A DNA stretch of 5,101 nucleotides from positions 1 through 5,101 of the forward strand of contig CALPUT020000214.1 of assembly GCA_943326825.2 (NCBI GenBank). The letters are read 5' to 3'. Both the position numbers and the translations under genes were made by a program. The notes under the pieces were generated by a model. The model did no database searches, was not told the DNA's origin, and saw nothing but the letters and a program-made list of their open reading frames with translations. The stretch comes from Chryseobacterium gleum (GTDB taxonomy: Bacteria > Bacteroidota > Bacteroidia > Flavobacteriales_D > Crocinitomicaceae). This document shows positions 1 through 5,101 of this stretch, piece by piece (positions within the stretch are counted from its first letter, which is position 1; every line of letters begins with the position of its first letter).

Positions 1-276
1 ATTGGACTTATACAAGCCATCAAACTATTGATGCAAAAAATTAAATCTGAATTAAGAGAAAACTATAAATTTTACAGCCAAGAATTACTGAATCATTTAT
101 TCAAACAACCTTACACAAAAATTGATTTTTTAATGACTGAATTGGATATTAGTCGAGTAACAGCAGCAGCCTACCTAAATGTACTAACGGAAAATAAGTT
201 ATTAGTAAAACATAAAATCGGCAAATCTAATTACTACATCAACTGGCAATTGATGGAAATATTAGGAAAAATATAA
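1..276 (+). CDS. Fic-family protein, C-terminal winged-helix part (5' end outside window)
   Basis: The frame is open from base 1 to the TAA at 274-276, giving 91 residues. The TTG/ATG at 28-33 are internal codons, because the residues before them (IGLIQAIKLL) continue the protein in frame. The fragment resembles the C-terminal winged helix of stand-alone Fic proteins: a linker helix rich in K and E, then YSQELLNHLFKQPYTKIDFL, a recognition-helix region (DISRVTAAAYLNVL), and the wing with the family-typical KHKIGKSNYYIN. Fic enzymes usually transfer AMP from ATP to hydroxyl side chains of target proteins. The catalytic HxFx(D/E)GNGR loop and any inhibitory helix lie upstream of the window, so activity cannot be judged. 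The winged helix may bind DNA or mediate self-association. A weak terminator follows 22 bases after the stop. Family assignment is from recognised sequence similarity and is fairly secure. Confidence 0.82.
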   Translation: MGLIQAIKLLMQKIKSELRENYKFYSQELLNHLFKQPYTKIDFLMTELDISRVTAAAYLNVLTENKLLVKHKIGKSNYYINWQLMEILGKI

Positions 277-297
277 TTACAAAATATTTCAAGAGCC

Positions 298-321
298 GAG
301 CAGTTTTTGTTCTGCTTTTTT
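298..321 (+). terminator. Probable terminator of the Fic gene
   Basis: A 5-bp stem AGCAG (299-303) / CTGCT (312-316), extendable by a G-T pair, encloses an eight-base loop and runs directly into six T residues (316-321). It lies 22 bases past the Fic stop codon, in the correct orientation to end that transcript. The stem is short, so it is a weak intrinsic terminator at best. Confidence 0.5.
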
Positions 322-330
322 GTTTAATAT

Positions 331-372
331 AAAAATTAGAACTCTTCTCTCTCAGTTCAAAGAGTTCTAATT
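331..372 (-). terminator. Intrinsic terminator of the large secreted-protein gene
   Basis: A perfect 13-bp inverted repeat, AATTAGAACTCTT (334-346) and AAGAGTTCTAATT (360-372), has a 13-base loop. On the minus strand the second arm runs into a run of five T (complement of the A run at 331-335). It begins 12 bases after the minus-strand stop codon at 385-387. On the + strand no T run follows, so it appears directed at the minus-strand transcript. Confidence 0.72.
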
Positions 373-384
373 AATTTATGATAC

Positions 385-3300
385 TTATTGTTTAACTAAT
401 TTAACATTGTTGTTAAATATTCTAATGTAATAAGTTCCTGAAGATAGTTTAGATAAGTTTATCTCTGTTTTAGAATCAGTCAATGTACCTGACATCAATG
501 ATCTTCCACTTATATCAAACAAAATATAATCTGTATTGATTGGTTCTTTATTGAAATCAATAGTTATAATTTCAGTTGTGGGATTTGGATAAATAGAAAA
601 AATCTGATTAGTGTATTCCTTTAAGCCATTTGTATTATTTATTATTAAATTTAGTGTTATAGTGCTATCACAACCATTTGCATTTGGAATTATTTGCGTG
701 TATATACCAGACTGTGTATATGTTTGACCGTTAAGTGTATATGTACCAGTAGCTGTGTGAGTTAATTGAGATGAACTGTTTGCGTTTACAGTAACGGATA
801 CTGTATCTGAATCTTGACAACCATTTGCATCAGTGCCAACAACAATATACGTGTTTGAATTTGATGGCGTGAAAGCAATATTATTTACAACATTGTTGTT
901 CCAAGAATAAGTTGCACCACCACTGGCATTTAAAGTGACGGCTTGACCTTGACAGGTTGTTTGGTCAATTCCTGCAAGCACATTCGGTAATGGGTTGACT
1001 GTGATTTGAATACTATCTGAGTTTAGACAACCAGTTGTAGTATTCGTTCCAATAACGGTATAGGAATTCGTTCCAATCGGAGGGACAAAACTAACGCCAT
1101 TAGCAATACCATTATTCCATGAATATGAGTCTGCTCCAACTGCATTCAATGTAATACTTTCCCCAATACATAGTGATGTTACAGATGAATTGATGTTAAT
1201 ATCAGGACCACTTGTAATAGAAATAATTGCTGTGTCACTGCATCCAGTAGCATTAATTGTTCCGGTTACTGTATATGTTGTTGTTCCAATTGGTGGAATA
1301 AAACTCGCACCATCAGTCACACCACCAGACCAAATGTAGGTATTAGCTCCACCTCCCGTAAGTGTTATACTAGATCCTGCGCAAATTGAATTTGTTGATG
1401 AAGAATTTGCTGTTACGTTTGGAATTACTCCAGAAACTAAATTTCTGAAAAAAGATATAGTGTTGGAATTTGCATTTACAACAGAAATATCAAGTTTTCC
1501 GTCACCATCAAAATCTGTAATTGCACATCCTCTAGGTTGCGTACCTGTTGAATAATCAACTTTCGGTGCAAAATTAACAGAACCTGAGATGCTAGTATTT
1601 TTTAACACAGAAATACTGTTTCCTCCAAAATTTACAACTGTAGCATCTATTTTGCTATCACCATCTATATCTGCAATTGAAACACTGTATGGTTGTATTC
1701 CTGCAGCTATATCAACTTTTGGTGCGAAAGAAATTATTCCTATATTACTTAGATTTCTTAATATGCTTAGAGTGTTGGAACCATAGTTTGTTATCGCAAC
1801 ATCAAGTTTCCCATCTTGATCAATGTCACCTATTGTTATACCACGTGGTTGTGTACTGGTAGTAAAATCAACTTTTGGCGCGAAAGAAATTGTTCCAGAA
1901 ACGCAAGTGTTCCTATATATTGATACAGAGTTAGAATTATGGTTTGCAACTGCAATATCTACCTTACCATCTCCATCAATATCACCTGATGATAGAACAT
2001 ACGGTACAGTTCCAGTTGTAAAATCAACTTTTGGTGCGAAAGAAATTATTCCCAACGCACCATTATTTCTTAATATCGATATTGAAGTAGAAGCACCATT
2101 GGCTGTAGCAATATCCGTCTTACCATCTCCATCAAAATCATTTGATATTATACTACTTGGACCACTATTTGATGCAAAATCAACTTTAGGAGAAAAACTA
2201 ATTGTTCCAGTAGTACAAGTGTTCATAAAAATGGAAACAGTTGCAGAATTATAGTTTGCAACAGCCAAGTCTAGCTTTCCATCTCCATTATAATCAGTAA
2301 TTGAAACGCTGTATGGTTGAGAGCCTGTAATAAAATCAACTTTAGGAGCATAAGAAATTGTTCCACTAACACCGATATTTCTGTAAACTGAAACAGTTGC
2401 ACTCCCAACATTTACAACAGCTAAATCTGGTTTTCCGTCGTTATCTAAATCACCCGTTGCAACTGAAAAAGGTGTTGTTCCTGTTGCAAAATCAACTTTT
2501 GGAGTAAGTGATGATTGATTGATTACTCCCCCACATGGAAAGGTTACATTAAATGACTTAGAAGTAAAGGCTGTTAAACCAGTTGACAATTTGGTAACAG
2601 AAATAGGTTGATAGCTCGCGCCAAACGGGACAGAAACATTGAGAGATGTTGTGCTTCCAGAAGTCACTGTTGCTTTTGTTGCACCGAAGAAAATAATATT
2701 GTTTGAAGGCGTTGAATCAAAATTAGTTCCTGTTATTGTGACAGAAGTCCCTATAGGGCCTGACATTGGCGAGAATGACGTAATAGTTGTAGCTGGACAA
2801 ACTTGCATATTTCTAACTACTCTAAATGCAGCAGATGTACCATCAATATTATTTGTTGTATAACTTATAATTGCTAAATCTGCTTTTCCATCACAATCGA
2901 AATCATTAATTGAAACGTCGCGAGGATTGCTAGCTTGATTATTTAAACCAATTGACTGAAATGAAATTGATCCAGGACTACTTGTGTTTCTTTGTACATA
3001 AATACAATTGAAACCAGTTCCTATAGCAGGATAAACTGTTGCAATATCTGGCTTATTGTCTCCATCTATATCGCCTATTGAACCAAACCCACATGTCGTT
3101 GTAAAATCTATTTCTGGATCAAATGAGATTGTAGCTGAAGTACTGTTATTTCTTAATATAGTGAGAGTGTTGCCACAAAAAGCAGCAATATCTGACTTGC
3201 TGTCGCCATCTAAGTCTCCTATTAAAATATCTTGTGAACTTTGTGCTATGGTAAAATCCAACATTGGCGCAAAGGTAAGTGCCCCGCTAGTAGTAATATT

Positions 3301-4287
3301 TTTAAAAACAGATACTGTGTTTGTATTTGAATATGATACGGCAAGATCTTGTTTGCCATCATCATTAAAATCTCCTGTTCTTAAGCAAGAAGGCTGTGAA
3401 CCAGTTGAAAAGTCTACTTTTGGGGCAAATGAAATTGTCCCCATGTTACCCGTATTGCTAAAGATTGAAATAGTGTTCGATCCATTATTTGTAACACCTA
3501 AATCGGGTCTACCATCACCATTATAATCTCCTGTTGATATATTCATGGGGCCATTTCCTGTAACAAGACAATATGGTGAATCAAAAGAAATTGATCCTAA
3601 GGCACTTGTATTTCGAAATACTAAAACAGTGTTGGGTCCAGGATCTGGAGTTACACTTCCGGTTCCGCTTACATTTAATACAACGGCAAGATCGAGCTTA
3701 CCGTCCCGATCAAAATCCCCAATTGTAGCAGCTGCAGGACTTGATACACCTGACCATGGGCCTGGTGAGTAGGCAAACGAAACTACGCCAATTGTACTTG
3801 TGTTCCTGTGTACCCCTAATAGACCATTCGTTATATTAACAACATCAGTTTTACCATCCCCATCTAAATCCCCAGTAACTATTCCAAGAGGAGCTCCACC
3901 AGAGGGGCCAATAGATCCATAACCACCAAAAAAAGAATTAGTATTTGAGAGGCTTATACTGCCTCCGCAAGGGAAAGTTACATTAAATGGCTGAGTACTA
4001 AATGTTGTTAATCCAGTTGTCAAATTGGTGACGGAAATAGGTTGATAGCTTGCTCCTACCGGCACAGAAACAGTGAGGGACGTTGTATTTGCTGAAGTAA
4101 CTGTTGCTTTTGTTGCACCGAAGAAAACAATATTGTTAGCTAATGTGGTATTGAAATTAGCACCGCTTATAATTACTGTTGTGCCAACTTGACCAGATGA
4201 TGGGGAAAACGAAGAAATTATTGGCTGTGCGAATTCAATATTTTGCAGTCCAAAAATAAAAAAAAATAAAAAAGCAAATTTTTTCAT
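385..4287 (-). CDS. Secreted IPT/TIG and FG-GAP (VCBS) repeat protein with Ig-like modules and T9SS type A sorting domain
   Basis: 1300 residues. A signal peptide (1-20, KK then a Phe-rich core) probably ends at FA|QP. IPT/TIG domain 1 spans about 24-106. Seven FG-GAP repeats follow, with calcium loops of type DxDGDGxxD starting at residues 140, 191, 254, 306, 358, 406 and 462. IPT/TIG domain 2 spans about 502-584. Seven further loops start at 613, 665, 717, 769, 821, 873 and 925, exactly 52 residues apart. Three Ig-like modules (about 963-1168) each have a Cys pair: 969/1016, 1040/1087 and 1112/1157. A Thr-rich linker leads to the T9SS sorting domain (about 1229-1300: IYPNP, SGTYYIRI, KLVKQ end). 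It should cross the inner membrane by Sec and the outer membrane by the type IX system, and then be cell-surface attached or released. FG-GAP repeats form integrin-like propellers; the ligand is unknown, and adhesion or polymer binding is only inference. The ATG at 4287 is chosen because the signal peptide starts there; there is no clear Shine-Dalgarno, as is usual in this phylum. Confidence 0.93.
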   Translation of the reverse strand: MKKFAFLFFFIFGLQNIEFAQPIISSFSPSSGQVGTTVIISGANFNTTLANNIVFFGATKATVTSANTTSLTVSVPVGASYQPISVTNLTTGLTTFSTQPFNVTFPCGGSISLSNTNSFFGGYGSIGPSGGAPLGIVTGDLDGDGKTDVVNITNGLLGVHRNTSTIGVVSFAYSPGPWSGVSSPAAATIGDFDRDGKLDLAVVLNVSGTGSVTPDPGPNTVLVFRNTSALGSISFDSPYCLVTGNGPMNISTGDYNGDGRPDLGVTNNGSNTISIFSNTGNMGTISFAPKVDFSTGSQPSCLRTGDFNDDGKQDLAVSYSNTNTVSVFKNITTSGALTFAPMLDFTIAQSSQDILIGDLDGDSKSDIAAFCGNTLTILRNNSTSATISFDPEIDFTTTCGFGSIGDIDGDNKPDIATVYPAIGTGFNCIYVQRNTSSPGSISFQSIGLNNQASNPRDVSINDFDCDGKADLAIISYTTNNIDGTSAAFRVVRNMQVCPATTITSFSPMSGPIGTSVTITGTNFDSTPSNNIIFFGATKATVTSGSTTSLNVSVPFGASYQPISVTKLSTGLTAFTSKSFNVTFPCGGVINQSSLTPKVDFATGTTPFSVATGDLDNDGKPDLAVVNVGSATVSVYRNIGVSGTISYAPKVDFITGSQPYSVSITDYNGDGKLDLAVANYNSATVSIFMNTCTTGTISFSPKVDFASNSGPSSIISNDFDGDGKTDIATANGASTSISILRNNGALGIISFAPKVDFTTGTVPYVLSSGDIDGDGKVDIAVANHNSNSVSIYRNTCVSGTISFAPKVDFTTSTQPRGITIGDIDQDGKLDVAITNYGSNTLSILRNLSNIGIISFAPKVDIAAGIQPYSVSIADIDGDSKIDATVVNFGGNSISVLKNTSISGSVNFAPKVDYSTGTQPRGCAITDFDGDGKLDISVVNANSNTISFFRNLVSGVIPNVTANSSSTNSICAGSSITLTGGGANTYIWSGGVTDGASFIPPIGTTTYTVTGTINATGCSDTAIISITSGPDININSSVTSLCIGESITLNAVGADSYSWNNGIANGVSFVPPIGTNSYTVIGTNTTTGCLNSDSIQITVNPLPNVLAGIDQTTCQGQAVTLNASGGATYSWNNNVVNNIAFTPSNSNTYIVVGTDANGCQDSDTVSVTVNANSSSQLTHTATGTYTLNGQTYTQSGIYTQIIPNANGCDSTITLNLIINNTNGLKEYTNQIFSIYPNPTTEIITIDFNKEPINTDYILFDISGRSLMSGTLTDSKTEINLSKLSSGTYYIRIFNNNVKLVKQ
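388..603 (-). other. T9SS type A C-terminal sorting domain (coding segment)
   Basis: Residues about 1229-1300 of the large protein. Visible hallmarks are the opening FSIYPNPTTEIITIDF, a middle DISGRSLMSG strand-turn, the SGTYYIRI strand and the basic KLVKQ terminus. This matches the Por-secretion-type sorting domain read by the type IX machinery, which is normally cleaved off at the outer surface by the sortase PorU. It is the strongest taxonomic marker in the window. Confidence 0.92.
784..1401 (-). repeat. Three tandem Ig-like modules (about 71-72 residues each)
   Basis: Residues about 963-1168. Each module has the pattern C-x-G-x-x-[IV]-T-L near its start, then Y-x-W, a Pro or Pro-Pro turn, T/S-Y-[TI]-V, and a G-C before the last strand. 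First cysteines are at 969, 1040 and 1112 and second ones at 1016, 1087 and 1157, so spacing within modules is 47, 47 and 45 residues and disulfides within modules are plausible. This pattern is common in Bacteroidota surface proteins next to C-terminal sorting domains. The modules probably act as a stalk between the propellers and the anchor. Confidence 0.8.
1441..2502 (-). repeat. Seven FG-GAP/VCBS repeats at an exact 156-bp period (second propeller)
   Basis: Residues about 596-949. Each unit follows the plan APKVDF-x-TG-x-x-P-x-S-V, then a calcium loop D-x-D-G-D-G-K-x-D, then A-V-x-N and S-[IV]-x-R-N. The + strand 9-mer ATCAACTTT (encoding KVD on the minus strand) occurs at 1555, 1711, 1867, 2023, 2179, 2335 and 2491, always 156 bases apart, so there are no indels between units. 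Away from the core motifs the units differ clearly, so this is an old array kept in register rather than a fresh tandem amplification. Seven units fit one closed seven-bladed beta-propeller. Confidence 0.9.
2527..2784 (-). repeat. IPT/TIG copy 2 (duplicate of the copy at 3961-4218)
   Basis: Residues 502-587. It aligns without gaps to residues 24-109, with 62 of 86 identical by hand count, including the shared blocks FFGATKATVTS, GASYQPISVT and FNVTFPCGG. IPT/TIG is an Ig-like fold with the typical opening I-x-S-F-S-P-x-S-G-x-x-G-T. It sits directly before the second FG-GAP array, as copy 1 sits before the first. Confidence 0.85.
2809..3942 (-). repeat. Seven FG-GAP/VCBS repeats with irregular spacing (first propeller)
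   Basis: Residues about 116-493. Calcium-type loops begin at residues 140, 191, 254, 306, 358, 406 and 462, with spacings of 51, 63, 52, 52, 48 and 56. Loops at 358 (DLDGDSKSD) and 406 (DIDGDNKPD) have lost the second glycine. The long interval between 191 and 254 contains a Gly/Pro-rich insertion (around SVTPDPGPNT). Seven units again suggest a seven-bladed propeller, more diverged than the second array. Confidence 0.85.
3961..4218 (-). repeat. IPT/TIG copy 1 (duplicate of the copy at 2527-2784)
   Basis: Residues 24-109, immediately after the signal peptide, opening ISSFSPSSGQVGTTVIISG and closing FNVTFPCGG. It is about 72% identical to copy 2, offset by exactly 478 residues (1434 bp) with no gaps. 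Each copy ends in a CGG that passes into the following propeller. Confidence 0.85.
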
Positions 4288-4297
4288 AATATAAAAT

Positions 4298-4768
4298 TTA
4301 AACGATCCCCCAAATTTTTCTCAATCTTGATGCAGTCAAGTTAGATGGGATATTTTGGTTAGACATTAAAACTGTTCCATTTACACCATTTGGCAAAGTA
4401 ATAGCTTCATTAAACATAGCCACTTCAGCGATTTCAAATCCTGCGTTTACCAAAGATTGAATGTATTCCGAAGCAACTGGTAAATTGAATTTCGTTCTAA
4501 TTGAACGCAAAGGCAAAATAACTGCAGCTTCGTTTTCATCCAAATTGTTTAAATAATCAATTAATTGATGAGGAGTCATTCCATTTCGGTAGCGGGAAAT
4601 TGATAATTCATTTGGCGATGTAACCATTACATGAGTGCTTACTGGTTTAGAAACTTTTTCAAATTGTATTTGAAATGTTTTTGTGTCCCTAATTCCAATC
4701 AAAGCTCTTACAACGGATGATTTTCTTATGTCAGGGGACCCAGTGATGATATAAATTTTCTTTTTCAT
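4298..4768 (-). CDS. Hypothetical protein with degenerate P-loop (possible NTPase fold)
   Basis: 156 residues, no signal peptide, no cysteine and no membrane segment, so probably cytoplasmic. I do not recognise the family. The N-terminus KKKIYIITGSPDIRKSSVVR looks like a beta strand followed by a Walker A loop, but the usual GxxxxGK[ST] reads G10-SPDI-R15-K16-S17: arginine replaces the last glycine, while Lys and Ser are kept. Further hydrophobic strands (HVMVTS around 46-51, AAVILPL around 81-87, FEIAEVAMF around 111-119) suggest an alpha/beta fold; none gives a clear Walker B aspartate. The C-terminus ends in a basic helix (SRLRKIWGIV). ATG at 4768 is the chosen start because the strand/P-loop starts at once. 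The stop lies 10 bases before the large secreted-protein gene on the same strand, so co-transcription is possible. Nucleotide-binding is inference; a non-catalytic relative of P-loop kinases is equally possible. Confidence 0.78.
   Translation of the reverse strand: MKKKIYIITGSPDIRKSSVVRALIGIRDTKTFQIQFEKVSKPVSTHVMVTSPNELSISRYRNGMTPHQLIDYLNNLDENEAAVILPLRSIRTKFNLPVASEYIQSLVNAGFEIAEVAMFNEAITLPNGVNGTVLMSNQNIPSNLTASRLRKIWGIV
4311..4339 (-). promoter_or_regulatory. Candidate internal promoter for the large secreted-protein gene
   Basis: On the minus strand, TTG (complement of 4337-4339) is followed after 18 bases by AAAATTTG (complement of 4311-4318), which matches seven of eight positions of a Bacteroidota -7 element TAnnTTTG only if the n positions are counted free. 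It lies in the last codons of the upstream gene, 24 bases before the ATG at 4287. The leading T of the -7 box is missing, so the call is tentative. Confidence 0.28.
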
Positions 4769-4784
4769 TTCAAGAAGTATTTTA

Positions 4785-4792
4785 CTAATATA
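4785..4792 (-). promoter_or_regulatory. Weak candidate -7 element for the P-loop-like gene
   Basis: TATATTAG on the minus strand differs from TAnnTTTG by one base and lies 16 bases before the ATG at 4768. No TTG is present at the proper distance upstream, so only half of the expected promoter is visible. Confidence 0.22.
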
Positions 4793-4832
4793 AGTTGAAA
4801 CGTGTAAAATTATTGCCTTTTTTTAGGTTTAA

Positions 4833-4864
4833 TTGTCCTTAATTAAATTATTTTGCTACTTTTG
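4833..4864 (+). promoter_or_regulatory. Bacteroidota-type promoter of the XRE gene
   Basis: TTG at 4833-4835 and a perfect TAnnTTTG box (TACTTTTG, 4857-4864) are separated by 21 bases, within the 17-23 range known for this phylum. Transcription would begin a few bases downstream, giving a very short A-rich leader before the ATG at 4881. An 8-bp palindrome TTAATTAA (4839-4846) lies in the spacer, but at this base composition it may be chance. Confidence 0.6.
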
Positions 4865-4880
4865 AGGATAAAAACAAATT

Positions 4881-5101
4881 ATGAAAGAAGTAATCGAAAA
4901 TATTAGAAAATTCCGTGAGTTGAAGAATATCACACGTGAAGAATTATCAGATAAACTTCAAATGAGCTTATCTGGTTATAGTAAACTTGAAAGAGGAGAA
5001 GTAGAATTAACAGTCTCAAAAATGTACCGAATAGCTGAAATATTAGAGGTTTCGGTTTCTCAAATATTAAATTTTGATGCATCCCAAATATTTAATGTGC
5101 G
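4881..5101 (+). CDS. XRE/Cro-CI-type helix-turn-helix regulator (3' end outside window)
   Basis: ATG at 4881 opens a frame that stays open for 73 codons to the right edge. Residues about 5-65 form a complete HTH_3-like five-helix domain: IRKFRELKNITREELSDKL (helices 1-2), QMSLSGYSKLERGE (turn and recognition helix with the hallmark S-KLERG-E), and a SKMYRIAEILEVSVSQIL tail. Such proteins bind operator DNA as dimers and often repress their own or a neighbouring gene. The region beyond residue 65 (NFDASQIFNV) leaves the domain, and any partner-binding or sensor part is off-window. A good promoter lies 17 bases upstream. Single-domain regulator, phage-type repressor and antitoxin are all possible; nothing here separates them. 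Confidence 0.88.
   Translation, partial: MKEVIENIRKFRELKNITREELSDKLQMSLSGYSKLERGEVELTVSKMYRIAEILEVSVSQILNFDASQIFNV

Noticed and set aside
28..276. A self-contained 82-residue small protein starting at TTG 28
   Set aside because: The frame is open to base 1 and the residues before the TTG continue the Fic-type helix, so the true start is outside the window.
1555..2499. CRISPR-like or satellite array from regular spacing
   Set aside because: Only short coding motifs are shared, the period is 156 bp, and the units translate into FG-GAP repeats in one continuous frame.
1589..3772. Several + strand open frames of 61-156 codons inside the large minus-strand gene, some with a repeated KSTFGAKEI-type phrase
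   Set aside because: They are antisense readings of the FG-GAP repeats. Because the repeat period is a multiple of three, the antisense frame stays open and repeats the same phrase. They have no recognisable domain or promoter of their own.
4261..4284. A-rich tract as a slippage or regulatory tract
   Set aside because: It encodes the Lys and Phe codons of the signal peptide (KKFAFLFFFIF) and needs no other explanation.
4839..4846. TTAATTAA palindrome as an operator
   Set aside because: Eight bases made only of A and T in very AT-rich DNA are expected by chance; kept only as a remark in the promoter entry.
1..5101. Toxin-antitoxin or defence island formed by the Fic fragment and the XRE regulator
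   Set aside because: They are about 4.6 kb apart with opposite-strand genes between them, and both are truncated, so there is no evidence that they form a pair.

Overview
The window is AT-rich and most likely comes from the chromosome of a Bacteroidota species, probably of the Flavobacteriia type. Three things support this. The largest gene ends in a type IX secretion (T9SS) type A sorting domain, which is found in this phylum. The clearest promoter matches the Bacteroidota pattern TTG-N(17-23)-TAnnTTTG. The genes lack strong Shine-Dalgarno sequences.

Layout from left to right: the + strand begins with the last 91 codons of a Fic-family protein (C-terminal winged helix only, 1-276). A 108-bp convergent gap follows, holding one hairpin/T-run terminator for each strand. 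The minus strand from 4287 to 385 is one 1300-residue secreted protein: signal peptide, IPT/TIG domain, seven FG-GAP/VCBS repeats, a second IPT/TIG domain, seven more FG-GAP repeats at an exact 52-residue period, three Ig-like modules with paired cysteines, a short linker and the T9SS sorting domain. Ten bases upstream on the same strand is a 156-residue cytoplasmic protein of unknown function with a degenerate P-loop (4768-4298). A 112-bp divergent gap then separates it from a + strand XRE-type HTH regulator that runs off the right edge (from 4881).

The two minus-strand genes may be co-transcribed because of the 10-bp gap, but one product is cytoplasmic and the other secreted, so no shared function can be argued, and a possible internal promoter precedes the large gene. 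The Fic fragment and the XRE gene are on the other strand and are not visibly linked to them. The most notable feature is the tandem organisation of the large protein, which predicts two seven-bladed beta-propellers, each preceded by a near-duplicate IPT domain. I see no convincing new multi-gene system, mobile element, CRISPR array or RNA gene.
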